Assembly: GCA_965215025.1 (NCBI GenBank)
Contig: CBDCCV010000001.1
Location: 1,860,001 to 1,924,000, forward strand
From: CBDCCV01 sp965215025
GTDB lineage: Bacteria; Bacteroidota; Rhodothermia; Rhodothermales; Salinibacteraceae
Length of the DNA stretch: 64,000 nucleotides
Reading direction: 5' to 3'
Below, in pieces: positions 1-8,338 of the stretch (the stretch's first letter is position 1; every line of letters starts with the position of its first letter). The notes below the pieces were generated by a model, which ran no database searches, had not been told where the DNA came from, and saw only the letters and a list, made by a program, of their open reading frames with translations. The translations under genes were made by a program, and so were the position numbers.

Positions 1-2
1 TC

Positions 3-203
3 GACCAGAACTATTTCAGGTCGTATTTCGGCGTGCGCCCGCGCCGCGACGGCGAGACGGGCGAGGTGCGCCACCGGCCCTCGACCGATCTCTTCTACCA
101 GAGCCGCGTGGTGTGGTGGCTCATCGAGCGCAAGAAGCGCCCGGCCGTCTCGCGCTACCAGACCTCTCCGACGGCCCGCCCCGACCCCGACGACTACCGA
201 TGA
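3..203 (+). CDS. 3' end of an unidentified provirus gene
   Basis: An open frame enters from the left edge and stops with TGA at 201-203, leaving 66 codons. The visible part is Arg/Tyr/Trp-rich with a patch reading VVWWLIERKK and a Pro/Asp-rich end (PDPDDYR). The following gene starts inside the stop codon (ATGA), so the two are translationally coupled. I do not recognise the family. Too little is visible to say whether it is a replication, regulatory or structural protein. Confidence 0.6.
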   Translation, partial: DQNYFRSYFGVRPRRDGETGEVRHRPSTDLFYQSRVVWWLIERKKRPAVSRYQTSPTARPDPDDYR

Positions 204-388
204 AGGGTGCCGCGATGACGACGAGCGAGCGCACCGAACTGCTGGGTCACCTCTTCGTGATGCAGAAGAAACTGCACGCCGGATGGAAGACTTTGCTCGC
301 GGCGGGGCATTACGAGGCGGCAGACGCCCTCACTGAGGCCCATCGCCTCATCAACCGCGCCATCGCCTCGCTGAGCGATCACTCCTGA
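200..388 (+). CDS. Small helical hypothetical protein (62 aa)
   Basis: The ATG at 200 overlaps the TGA of the preceding frame. A longer GTG start at 113 would lie inside the upstream gene and was not chosen. The protein is predicted all-helical, with repeated Leu/Ala and His residues and a HYEAADALTEAH stretch. It ends 25 bp before a strong terminator hairpin, so it is the last gene of an operon entering from the left. No known family is recognised. A second in-frame ATG at residue 6 (MTTSERTEL) is an alternative start. Confidence 0.6.
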   Translation: MKGAAMTTSERTELLGHLFVMQKKLHAGWKTLLAAGHYEAADALTEAHRLINRAIASLSDHS

Positions 389-410
389 TCTGATTTCGGC
401 GCGCACGCAC

Positions 411-446
411 AGGCGGCCATCCCCTTCGGCGGGGGTGGCCGCTTTT
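411..446 (+). terminator. Rho-independent terminator
   Basis: GCGGCCATCCCC (413-424) pairs across a 6-nt loop with GGGGTGGCCGC (432-442, one G.T pair), followed at once by CTTTTCGTTT. It closes the operon that ends at 388. Confidence 0.85.
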
Positions 447-1059
447 CGTTTGCCTTCGTATGCCGATAGGCTTCGCCTCGAACGGCCTGTCCAGGCCAGC
501 TAGCTGACGTTGCTAATCGGCGATTTTTCCGCAGGCCGTCTCATTAGCCTTCTGCAGCAAAGCTGGCACGATCCAGAGAAGCCCGTAGAGCGCCCAAGTT
601 GCTTCCGGACGGGTGTTCACCCGGAAAAGCGAGCGAGAGCGGGTCGGAAGCGTCTATCTCCTACGAATGCGTCTACATAGCTCGCAACGAGAGGCAGAGC
701 GGGTTCAGGAAACGTCGGGAAGTGCACCGAGGCTTCGTCTGGGGGCGGGAGGTGCCAGGAGGGGCAGAGCGCGCAGCCAGGAAGAGCACAGAGGCGCCAG
801 GAAGCGCGAGGAGGCGTCAGGAGGAGCCGTACGGCGCCGAGCGCGGCGCAAGGCCGTGCAGGAGGTGTCAGCAGGTTTCAAGCGCCTTCACGAAGCGTCA
901 GGAGGTGTAGCGTGCGATGCAGGCGGGTTATCCGTGCTGCGTGAGGGAAACGGCGGTCGTATGCGGGCAGTGCGCTCTAACTGGCGGCGGCGCGCATGGA
1001 ATTGGCTCCTCTGAGCGCTCCCGTGCAGGCCTCGCCTTTGGACACCTCTTCCGGCTCCT
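447..1059. other. 613-bp non-coding region upstream of the structural operon
   Basis: No convincing gene is present. The open frames here are short, mutually overlapping, Arg/Gly/Glu-rich and do not share the composition of the neighbouring proteins. The region contains inverted repeats GGCCTG-TC-CAGGCC (484-497) and TTCC..GGGT-gttc-ACCC-GGAA (603-626), and two GCGTCTA copies 19 bp apart (650 and 669). It also contains the 20-bp-periodic repeat array at 706-903, described separately. It separates two transcription units, so it probably holds the late promoter and may hold a replication or packaging signal. I could not find a consensus promoter. Confidence 0.6.
706..903. repeat. Iteron-like array, 20-bp period
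   Basis: The pentamer CAGGA occurs at 706, 756, 778, 798, 818, 859 and 899. Five of these fall on a 20-21 bp lattice (778, 798, 818, 859, 899), that is, two helical turns apart on the same DNA face. Flanking bases are partly conserved (GGCGYCAGGAGG). The period is not a multiple of three and no frame shows a repeated peptide, which argues against coding. The arrangement fits a multi-site protein-binding region such as a replication origin, partition site or late-operon control region. Function is not shown. Confidence 0.6.
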
Positions 1060-2577
1060 ATGCCCGAACTTGAAGCGACCGCTTCGTCCGCGCCCTCGGA
1101 GGCATCGCCTCCTTCGCGCTTCGTCGCCCCCGACGTGGACCCGCGCAAAGCGAACGTCCTCCTCGGCGCGCAATCCCAGAAAAGCGAAGGCTCTGCCTGG
1201 GGCGACGGCGCCGGCACGGCCGAGCCTAAGCTCTCGAAGCCATCGGCGCCGCAACGCACCGCTACGAAGCGCGACGCTTCGTCGGAGATGGCCGCCACGA
1301 AGGAAGATCTCTTCAACGGCTTCCCCTTCGCCGGCGTGGTGCAGCGCTACGAGGCCGACCAGCTCGGCGGTGGCGAATGGGCTTTCCTCGACCACGTGCC
1401 GCAGAGTGCGCCCCTGCGCCTGGCCGAGCTGAAGCGCCGGCCCGACGTCGAGCCGGGCCGCTACCGCCTCATTACCGCCGAGGCCGATGCCTCGGGCCAG
1501 CGCCGCGAGATCGAATTCGCCATCGCCGGCGCCCGCTCCAGGACAGGCGCCGCCCCCGCCGCTGCTGCGGCCAACGATGACCCCGCCATCGAGCGCCGCC
1601 GCGCCGAGCGCGTCCTGGAGCACGAGCTGCGCCGCGACGACGAGCGCTACATGCAGCGCATCAACGAGCGCCTGCGCGAGGAGAACCAGGACCTCGGCCG
1701 CCAGCTCCTCCAGGCCCAGAGCCGCCTGGCCCGCCATGACGCGGACAAGCAGCAGGCCATGAGCCGCCAGCGCGAGGACCTCGACCGCGAAAGCCGCCGC
1801 GCGATTAAGCAGGCGGAGGACGAGGCCAAGCGCCTGCGCGAAAAAGCCCACGAGCAGGAGATGAAGATCCTTCGCCTGGAGCTGATGCAGGAGATGCAGC
1901 CGCGCACGGGCGAGACCGGCTGGGACGTCCTCAAGCGCATCGTGGACAAAAACGGCGAGAGCATCCTCAACATGCTGCCGCAGATTCTCGCTCAGGCCGG
2001 CTCCGGCAACTCAAAGAACCTCCAGAAGCAACTCGCACAGATGCAGCAGATGCAAGCCAATTCGCAAGCTTCGTCCATGGGCGACGGCCACGCCGCCGCC
2101 GCGCCGACCGTAGCTCCCACCGCGCCGGCAGCCACTGAGCAAAACGGCAGCGCAGAGCCAGGGGCATCGCTTTCTGCGGATGTGCGCGAGCGCTTCCTCG
2201 ACGGCGTCGCGGAGCGCGCCGCCGCGCAGCTCGCCAAAGAGCTGACGCCGGAGGGGCATCAGGCCTTCGCGCAGGACGTGCTCGCTTTTCAGCAGCGGTG
2301 CATCCAGGAAGGCCTCCAGCCCGGTCCCGAACTCTTCACCACGCTGACGAAGCGCCTGGCGCGCACGGCCATCGAACGGGCCGCCGACCCTCAGCGCGTG
2401 GCCTACCTTCTGGCCCCCTTCCTGCCGCAGCTCCCGCGCATAGCCCTGGCCGGCCTCAAGCACATGCCCTCCGAGGGCGCCCTGAACCTGCTGTCCGATC
2501 AGTTCAACGTCGCCTTCGAGGACGACGTGTTCGCCTACCTCACTGGCGTCCTCGACGCGCTCAAGGCAGAAACCTGA
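1060..2577 (+). CDS. Coiled-coil virion or scaffold protein (505 aa)
   Basis: This is the first gene of the structural run. Residues 1-75 are Ala/Ser/Pro-rich and likely disordered. About residues 80-155 form a mixed, beta-rich segment. About 170-280 form a long charged coiled coil with many Arg/Glu/Gln heptads. A Gln/Met-rich stretch (about 310-335) is followed by an Ala/Pro linker and a helical C-terminal domain (about 360-505). No transmembrane segment or catalytic motif is visible. Position at the head of a capsid operon and the long coiled coil suggest a scaffold or an internal structural role, but this is inference. The ATG at 1060 has no Shine-Dalgarno, like most genes here. Confidence 0.7.
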   Translation: MPELEATASSAPSEASPPSRFVAPDVDPRKANVLLGAQSQKSEGSAWGDGAGTAEPKLSKPSAPQRTATKRDASSEMAATKEDLFNGFPFAGVVQRYEADQLGGGEWAFLDHVPQSAPLRLAELKRRPDVEPGRYRLITAEADASGQRREIEFAIAGARSRTGAAPAAAAANDDPAIERRRAERVLEHELRRDDERYMQRINERLREENQDLGRQLLQAQSRLARHDADKQQAMSRQREDLDRESRRAIKQAEDEAKRLREKAHEQEMKILRLELMQEMQPRTGETGWDVLKRIVDKNGESILNMLPQILAQAGSGNSKNLQKQLAQMQQMQANSQASSMGDGHAAAAPTVAPTAPAATEQNGSAEPGASLSADVRERFLDGVAERAAAQLAKELTPEGHQAFAQDVLAFQQRCIQEGLQPGPELFTTLTKRLARTAIERAADPQRVAYLLAPFLPQLPRIALAGLKHMPSEGALNLLSDQFNVAFEDDVFAYLTGVLDALKAET

Positions 2578-2632
2578 TAGAGGCAAAGCCTCCACCGCAG
2601 CGCCCCTCTGATTTCAAGAGCAGCGAATCACT

Positions 2633-4027
2633 TTGAACCGCTCGTTCGACACATCCGCACCGAACCCCACCACGCGCGAGGCCTCCGCAGGAATTCCTGC
2701 GACCTGGCGCGGCCGGCCGCGCCGGTTTCCCACCTACGCCCAGGCTTCACCTGACAGCGAAGCCTTTGGCATGGGCGGGACGCCAGCGGCCGGCTACGAT
2801 TTTTCCTCCGCAGATGAAGCAAATGCTTCAATCTCTGCGGAGCGCAGCGCTTTGGAGCGCTACCCGCTCGGCGGCCTGGCCGAGGTCATGCGCCGCATCG
2901 CGCAGCTCGTCCGTGAAGGCATCGCCGACGCCCAGGTGCGCCGCCTGGCGCTCCAAATCACGCAGGGCGTCACGCCGCACCCGACCACCGGCCTACCGGA
3001 CCGCACCCGCTTCTACGAGATGGCCGCCGCCGTCTACGACTACGTTAGCCAGAACGTCGCCTACGTGCACGACCCCGACGGCGTGGAGCGCCTCGAGTCG
3101 GCGAGGTACACGCTCTCCGCCGGCGCCGGCGACTGCGACGCGCACACGGTCCTGGGCATGAGCCTTTTGGGCAGCCTCGGCATCGAGACGCGCTTCGTCT
3201 ACGTCGGCGCGGACCCGTCCCAGCCCGAGGCCATCACGCACATCTATTTCGACTACAAAAACGAGCGCGGCCAGTGGACGCCGTTCGACACCACGCTGGC
3301 GACCCACGCCGGCGACGCCGTGCCCGACGCGCTCGTCACGCGCGAGATCGTGGCCACGCTCGATGAGCTGGCCGGCGAGGACGAGATCGAAAACATTCTG
3401 AGCCGGGTGGCCGGCGTCCCGGTGATGCTCGCCACGCTGCGAGGGGCTTCCTCTATTGCCGCCGCTGCCGCAGAAACTTCTGCGGTGGGTGACATCACGA
3501 GCGGGCCGATCTCCGGCCCCTACGCCTGGCTCCAGATCACGCGTCGCAGTCACAACGGCGAGGTGCCTTCGGGCGAACTCTTCTACATCGACGTCTACGT
3601 CGAGCGCGCCTACGAATTCATGGGCACGTGCGACGTCCACCTCGCAGCCAAGAGCGCCGAGACGGGCGACGTCATCGCCCAGACGCGCGTGGACCTCTCG
3701 AAGTGGAGCGGCTTCGAGACGTGCGAAGGGCAGGGCCGGCTCAACTTCCCGGCCGGCTTCCAGCCCACGGGCACCGCCCTCGTCCTCGAAATCACCGACG
3801 ACGACTACTTCGGCGACCAGGTGCTCGGCGCGAGCGAGGCGCTTTTCCTGACGCGGCAGGAGGTCGAAGAGCGCGGCGGCTGGCTTGACGACGCCCGCGA
3901 AGGCGCCGAGAGCCTGCACCGCACGCTGCGCCTGGCGCTCCTCTTCGGGCTGCCCATCGCCGGCGCCTTCGTCCTGCGCCCCTACGTCGAAGACTACCTC
4001 GAAAGCTACGGAGGGGCAGGCAAATGA
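2633..4027 (+). CDS. Membrane-anchored transglutaminase-like cysteine protease (virion-associated)
   Basis: Residues about 130-225 form a transglutaminase-core fold with the Cys-His-Asp triad in order: Cys168 in GDCDAHTVL, His203 in ITHIYFDY, Asp219 in PFDTT. A later segment (about 300-405) looks like a beta-sandwich. A hydrophobic helix near residues 430-448 sits close to the C-terminus. The start is a TTG at 2633. An internal ATG at 2771 is possible, but the longer form places a Ser/Gly/Arg-rich leader (EASAGIP) comparable to the SGL tags of other virion proteins. The next gene starts within its stop codon. Bacterial members of this fold are mostly proteases or amidases, so a maturation protease or a cell-wall enzyme are both possible. 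The first 75 codons are full of DNA hairpins (see 2686-2842). Confidence 0.75.
   Translation: MNRSFDTSAPNPTTREASAGIPATWRGRPRRFPTYAQASPDSEAFGMGGTPAAGYDFSSADEANASISAERSALERYPLGGLAEVMRRIAQLVREGIADAQVRRLALQITQGVTPHPTTGLPDRTRFYEMAAAVYDYVSQNVAYVHDPDGVERLESARYTLSAGAGDCDAHTVLGMSLLGSLGIETRFVYVGADPSQPEAITHIYFDYKNERGQWTPFDTTLATHAGDAVPDALVTREIVATLDELAGEDEIENILSRVAGVPVMLATLRGASSIAAAAAETSAVGDITSGPISGPYAWLQITRRSHNGEVPSGELFYIDVYVERAYEFMGTCDVHLAAKSAETGDVIAQTRVDLSKWSGFETCEGQGRLNFPAGFQPTGTALVLEITDDDYFGDQVLGASEALFLTRQEVEERGGWLDDAREGAESLHRTLRLALLFGLPIAGAFVLRPYVEDYLESYGGAGK
2686..2842. repeat. Run of perfect palindromes and hairpins inside a coding region
   Basis: Within 157 bp lie CGCAGGAATTCCTGCG (2686-2701), the 18-bp palindrome GGCGCGGCCGGCCGCGCC (2706-2723), AGGCTTC/GAAGCCT arms (2741-2766) and a nested hairpin at 2806-2842. 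The nested hairpin has outer arms CTCCGCAGA/TCTGCGGAG enclosing TGAAGC/GCTTCA. A related palindrome, CCGCAGAA-AC-TTCTGCGG, recurs at 3468-3485 in the same gene. Similar elements sit in neighbouring genes: 5097-5113 (CGAAGCGG-T-CCGCTTCG) and 5481-5498 (GTTGACTT-TC-AAGTCAAC). Confidence 0.75.
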
Positions 4028-4350
4028 CGAATACGGCCCTCATCAAACGGCAGAGCGGTCTCGCCGGCGGCGTCGGCGGCGTGCTCCCCGATCTCGACCG
4101 CTACAAAGGCCGCGCGGCCACCTTCGCGCTCACCGGCTACGCCACCGATCCGGCGGCGCTCTGGGATTACTACGCCGATCACCAGGCCGTCATCGACGGC
4201 TACTTCGCGCACGTGGACACCGCCGCCGCGCTCCAGGCCGGCCTCGCCACAGAGACGGGCAACCTCTACCGCACGGGCGCACTCAGCTTTGCCGCCGGCC
4301 TCGTCGCCGGCGCCGGCCTCGTCTACTTCTTCGGCCCTCGCAAAAAGTAA
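4024..4350 (+). CDS. SGL-tagged, C-tail-anchored virion membrane protein (108 aa)
   Basis: The ATG overlaps the preceding stop (ATGA). The N-terminus carries KRQSGLAGG (Ser at residue 11), the motif shared with other structural proteins of this provirus. The middle is a small helical domain (about 25-80). The C-terminus is one Gly/Ala-rich membrane helix (about 85-102) ending in a short basic tail (GPRKK). This topology would hold the body of the protein on one side of the virion membrane. No enzymatic motif is present. It lies between the transglutaminase-like protein and the ATPase, consistent with a minor virion component. Confidence 0.7.
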   Translation: MTNTALIKRQSGLAGGVGGVLPDLDRYKGRAATFALTGYATDPAALWDYYADHQAVIDGYFAHVDTAAALQAGLATETGNLYRTGALSFAAGLVAGAGLVYFFGPRKK

Positions 4351-4363
4351 TATTTCCAACCGC

Positions 4364-5272
4364 ATGAACATCGTAGACACACATGCGCTCTCGCAGCAGG
4401 AGTTCGAGGGGCTGGCGCTCGATGAGCCGTTCCTGAGCCTCTTGGGCTTTATCGAGTGGACGTTCTCGATGCTCGTCTGGGGCCGCGCCGGCTCCGGCAA
4501 GAGCACCTTTGCGATGGGGCTGGCCCGCGCGCTCCTCCCGTTTGCGAAGCTCAAGGGCGGGCGCGTGCTCTACGTCTCCTCCGAGGAGGGGCCGCACATG
4601 ACGAGCGCCATGCGCGCCGGCCGTCTGGGCGCTCTGGACGAGGACCTCCTCATCTCCGACTTCCGCACGATCCGCGATCTGCGCGAAGCCATCCTCCGCC
4701 ACGACATCGTCTTCCTCATCGTCGATTCGGTGACGGTGGTGGACCCCTCAACCGCCGACGCGAAGGACTTCCTCCAGTGGTGCCGGCGCGAGGGGATCGG
4801 CATCGCCCTCATCGCGCACGCCCTCAAATCGGGCGACGGCTACAAGGGCAATTCCCGCCTCGGCCACGACATCTACGTCGAGGTCGAGTGCTACCAGGAC
4901 GGCGACGGCATCCACCGCGCCCGCACGATCAAAAACCGCTACAAGCCGCTCGCCGAGATCGAAACGCCGATGACCGGCGCCGAGATCGTGCGCACGAACC
5001 CGGACTGCTCCACCTCGCCGCAGTCGGCGCAGTGCAAAGCCATCTTCGCCTCGCTCGACGAGAAAAAGAGCCGGTCGAAGAAGAAGCGCAGGTCCTCGAA
5101 GCGGTCCGCTTCGGCGAAGAAGCGGCGGAAGAAAAGAACCACGAAAAAGAGCAGCAGCCCGAAGAGTAAACCGTCGAAGCGCTCGAAGCCAAAGGCTTCC
5201 CCTGAAGCCAAACGCTTCGACGCGGGCCTGAGCCGGATCGAAAAGCAGCTTGAGAAAATCGCCAACTCGTGA
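4364..5272 (+). CDS. RecA/RadA-fold ATPase with basic C-terminal tail; candidate packaging NTPase
   Basis: Walker A is GRAGSGKST (residues 40-48). VLYVSSEEG follows where RadA/KaiC-type proteins have their conserved acidic motif. Walker B is FLIVDS, with Asp121. A sensor-like segment ALIAHALK comes after. Residues about 232-285 are an extreme Lys/Arg/Ser tail likely to bind nucleic acid. The fold looks closer to RadA/DnaB-like ATPases than to the FtsK/A32 packaging ATPases of known membrane phages. It is nevertheless the only P-loop NTPase visible in the structural operon, so genome packaging is the favoured role by context. A recombination or replication role is the alternative. The chosen ATG (4364) follows the previous stop by 13 bp. 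The next gene starts in its stop (GTGA). Confidence 0.75.
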   Translation: MNIVDTHALSQQEFEGLALDEPFLSLLGFIEWTFSMLVWGRAGSGKSTFAMGLARALLPFAKLKGGRVLYVSSEEGPHMTSAMRAGRLGALDEDLLISDFRTIRDLREAILRHDIVFLIVDSVTVVDPSTADAKDFLQWCRREGIGIALIAHALKSGDGYKGNSRLGHDIYVEVECYQDGDGIHRARTIKNRYKPLAEIETPMTGAEIVRTNPDCSTSPQSAQCKAIFASLDEKKSRSKKKRRSSKRSASAKKRRKKRTTKKSSSPKSKPSKRSKPKASPEAKRFDAGLSRIEKQLEKIANS

Positions 5273-7767
5273 GCGTAGCCGCCTCCACATATTCCCCCTG
5301 TGAAGCCGTCCGGGCCAACCCGATGACGACGGCCGAGCTGAGCGCGCGCCGCAAGCGGCTCAGCCGCGTGGCCGCGCTCTTCGAGAAGGCCGCCGCGGCG
5401 GGCAAGTTCGACGGGCACGAGGGCGTGCGCCGCGCCGTCGCCGGCGAGCTGGAAGAGCTAGGCCGCCTCGTAGGCGTCGAGTTGACTTTCAAGTCAACCT
5501 CGGCGCCGAAGTTGACTTCTGGAGCAACGCCGTGCCCGCAGGCGCTGCGTCGGCCGCTCGATGAGGTCGTGAGTGTGGCCCGCGACGTGCGCAGCCTCCA
5601 CGCTGCCTACATCAACGGTGAGAAGGCGCATGGCCTGGACGTGACGGCCGATCTCCTGGCGCAGCGCATGGGACGCCATGCGCTGAGCCTGGTGCGCGCT
5701 AGCGAAGAGATGCGGAGCGTCGAGCTTGAAGAGAAGGGCCGCTCGGCCGACTGCCTCGACTACGCCGAAAGGGCGGCCCCCGGCGTGCGCCTCCTGCTCG
5801 ACTACGCCGGCGACTTCCTCAGCCTCTACGAGGACGGGGACGGGCGCGCGCCGGACGTGTTCGCCATGCCTGCCGCCGGTAAAGAGTTCTTTCTTGGGGA
5901 GGCCGCCGTGCTGGCCTCAGCCGCCGCGTCCATGCTCGAAGCGCTCGAAGACGGCCCGGCACCGCAGCGACCGAAGAAGGCGAAGCCTGCGAAAGCGAAG
6001 CCTTCGACGGCGAAGCGCACGCAGAAGACAAAGCCTTCGGAGCGCGCCTTCACGCTCCGGCTCGATGAGATCCACGTGGACGCCGCGCGCTTCCAGCCGC
6101 GCGAGGGGGCCTTTGCCGAGGAGACGATCCGCAACATCGTCGAGGGCTTCGACGCGCGCAAGCTCGACGAGCTGCACGTCTGGCAGGACCCGTCGGATAA
6201 GAAATGGTACGTCCTGGCCGGTCACAGCCGGCGCGAGGCCCTGCGCCGCCTCATCAAGAAGGGCGAGCTGCCGAAGAGCCACCCGATCCCCGTGCGCGCC
6301 TACCCCGGCACCGAGGCCGAGGCCGTCGCGCACGCCCACACCGAGAACGACAGCGGCACCGCGCTCACCAACGCCGAGCGCGCCGCCTACGTCCGCCAGC
6401 TCCGCGAAGACACCGACCTCAACTTAAGCGACATCAAAGAGCAGGCCGAGCGCCTCTACGGCCGCGACCACACCACCGTGATCGCGCTCTCGTACCTCAG
6501 CCCGCGCGGCAAAGCGCTCTCCACGCTGCGCCAGCTCACGGGCAACTCCACGGGCGAGGCCCGCGACGCCGAGACGATGGCCGTCTGGATCGGCAAGCTA
6601 AGGCGCTACCGCGAAGAGCTTACCGGCAGCCACGAAAACGAGATTTACGCCTGGCTCCTGGAAAACTACAAGACGCAGGGCCGCAAGCTCACGAGTTTTA
6701 TCGAATTCCGCGAGTACGTCGAGCGCATCATCGGCCGCCGCAGCTTCATGGGCGAGTTCGACGCCTCGAAGCCGCTCAACTTTGGCGACGTGCCGGAAAA
6801 AAGCCGGCAAGAGATCGAGATCGACCGCGCCTTGCAGGAGGCGCGCGCCGAGCTGCGCCAGGCGCAGCGCGACCTCGAAGAAAAGCGCGAGTGGGCGCTC
6901 CAGGAGTACGACGAGATCGGCCCTGACCAGCTCCGCATCCTCCTCGAAGAAGAGAACGACACGGTGACCTGGGCGCAGCGCGAAGTGCTCCGCCTCGAAG
7001 ACGAGGCTGGCCGCGCCCGCCGCACGCTCGCGGCCACCGAGTCGAGTCTCTTCGACGTCCTGCGCGAAAACCCCGCCCTCGAAGCCTGCGCCATCGTCAC
7101 CGAGAACTCAGGCCGCGGCGGCATCGAGATCCGCTTCCCGGAAGACCCCGGCGCCGACGTCTTGGACGTGCTCAAAAAAGCGGGCTTCCTCTTCTACACG
7201 CCCACCGATGCGCCGGCTTTCTGGGCGGCCACCTCGACGCCCGCGCGCCGTGCCATCGCCGCGCGCCTGGACCGGGCCGGCGATTTCGCCCGCGAGAACC
7301 CGGAGGCTTTTCTCGGCCCGGACCTCTTCTCGCTCGGACCCTATGTCTACCTCGGCCGCGCGCTCGAAGTGGAGACGACGGCAGGCCGCTACTACTCGCG
7401 CGGGGACGACTTCATGTTCACCGACGCGATGGGGCAGCAGCTCCTCATCGTGCCGGCGGAGTACGTCGAGGAGGTCACGGGCGCGGTGGACGACGACGCG
7501 GCCGAAGCCTTTTACGAACTGTGGAACGGGTTCGAGCCGAACGGCACGGACTACCGCATCACCATCCCCGAGGACGAAATGCTCCCGGCCGGCCACGCCG
7601 AGTGGATGCTCTACGAGTCCGACAAGATCACGCGCCCCGGCGACGCCGAGGGCCGGATGCACTACTACCGCCACGAGTTCGACGAGGGCCTGCGCCCGGC
7701 CATGACGATTGGCAAGGCGCTCCTCGTTTCCAACCTGCGCATCAGCCGACGGGGGATCTTGAACTGA
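5269..7767 (+). CDS. Large ParB/Srx-domain protein (832 aa)
   Basis: The GTG at 5269 overlaps the ATPase stop. An ATG at 5323 is an alternative. Residues about 260-365 match the ParB N-terminal domain: a FQPREG segment, then GHSRREA at 318-324 and a TEND acidic motif near 360, followed by a helical region resembling the ParB DNA-binding part. Before it is a Lys/Ala/Pro linker (about 235-258). After it is a charged coiled coil (about 515-590) and an unidentified C-terminal domain of about 230 residues rich in Asp, Tyr and Phe. ParB-fold proteins bind CTP and spread on DNA or act as nucleases. Here it may organise or process the genome beside the ATPase. The gene contains the GTTGACTT palindrome (5481-5498). 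Confidence 0.7.
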   Translation: MSVAASTYSPCEAVRANPMTTAELSARRKRLSRVAALFEKAAAAGKFDGHEGVRRAVAGELEELGRLVGVELTFKSTSAPKLTSGATPCPQALRRPLDEVVSVARDVRSLHAAYINGEKAHGLDVTADLLAQRMGRHALSLVRASEEMRSVELEEKGRSADCLDYAERAAPGVRLLLDYAGDFLSLYEDGDGRAPDVFAMPAAGKEFFLGEAAVLASAAASMLEALEDGPAPQRPKKAKPAKAKPSTAKRTQKTKPSERAFTLRLDEIHVDAARFQPREGAFAEETIRNIVEGFDARKLDELHVWQDPSDKKWYVLAGHSRREALRRLIKKGELPKSHPIPVRAYPGTEAEAVAHAHTENDSGTALTNAERAAYVRQLREDTDLNLSDIKEQAERLYGRDHTTVIALSYLSPRGKALSTLRQLTGNSTGEARDAETMAVWIGKLRRYREELTGSHENEIYAWLLENYKTQGRKLTSFIEFREYVERIIGRRSFMGEFDASKPLNFGDVPEKSRQEIEIDRALQEARAELRQAQRDLEEKREWALQEYDEIGPDQLRILLEEENDTVTWAQREVLRLEDEAGRARRTLAATESSLFDVLRENPALEACAIVTENSGRGGIEIRFPEDPGADVLDVLKKAGFLFYTPTDAPAFWAATSTPARRAIAARLDRAGDFARENPEAFLGPDLFSLGPYVYLGRALEVETTAGRYYSRGDDFMFTDAMGQQLLIVPAEYVEEVTGAVDDDAAEAFYELWNGFEPNGTDYRITIPEDEMLPAGHAEWMLYESDKITRPGDAEGRMHYYRHEFDEGLRPAMTIGKALLVSNLRISRRGILN

Positions 7768-7768
7768 T

Positions 7769-8206
7769 ATGAGCCGAGAAACTGCCATCGAAAAGGGACT
7801 CGACACGGCCTCATCGACGCTGTGGCTCATCGCCGCGCAGGCGTTCGCCGAGCAGCTCATCGAGAGTGTGAGTGAGGCGGCGGGCCGGGAGGACTGGCGC
7901 GTCGTGCTTCTCCTCGAAGCCATCGCGCCGGCGCTTCTGGGCCTGGCGCTCGTCGGCGCGGCGCGCTCGGAGGCCGTGAAGAACCTTGGCTTAGGGCTGG
8001 TGATCGCCGGCGCGAGCCGGGGCATCCAGGAACCCGTGAAGCGGCTCGTGGAGGCGCTCCTGGGAGGCTCACAGGGCGCGCAAGCCGAAGGCGAGGGTGA
8101 ACCCCTGGCCGAGGCCCCGCGCGCGCTGCCGGCGCCCTCAGCGCTTCTCACGAGTGCGCTCCAGAGCGATGCGCTCCCCAGCGCTCCGGCCTACTCCTAC
8201 GCCTAA
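7769..8206 (+). CDS. Polytopic membrane protein, likely virion membrane component (145 aa)
   Basis: Three hydrophobic stretches are visible: about 16-35, 46-68 and 74-92, the last being amphipathic. A Glu/Ala/Pro-rich hydrophilic tail follows (about 105-145). The ATG at 7769 is one base after the ParB-like gene's stop. There is no signal peptide and no catalytic motif. It is the first of two membrane-associated proteins just upstream of the capsid genes, where internal-membrane phages usually encode their abundant membrane proteins. A holin-like role cannot be excluded. Confidence 0.6.
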   Translation: MSRETAIEKGLDTASSTLWLIAAQAFAEQLIESVSEAAGREDWRVVLLLEAIAPALLGLALVGAARSEAVKNLGLGLVIAGASRGIQEPVKRLVEALLGGSQGAQAEGEGEPLAEAPRALPAPSALLTSALQSDALPSAPAYSYA

Positions 8207-8338
8207 AACACCATGATCGAACTGTACGCCAAAAATCCTGCACCCCCTTCATCTTCGGCCGGGCGTCGCGCGCGGTCGGGACCCGGAGCGCGACGCTCCA
8301 GCACCGTAGACACCGCAAACAACCAACCCCACAAGCCA

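Noticed and set aside
599..1014. Two overlapping plus-strand frames of 103 and 133 codons
   Set aside because: Arg/Gly/Glu-rich low-complexity peptides in mutually shifted frames over a 20-bp-periodic DNA repeat; the period is not a multiple of three and no conserved motif appears.
928..1851. 307-codon minus-strand frame opposite the coiled-coil gene
   Set aside because: Mirror frame of a GC-rich gene with Ala/Arg/Leu-biased composition and no motif; the plus-strand frame has coherent coiled-coil periodicity.
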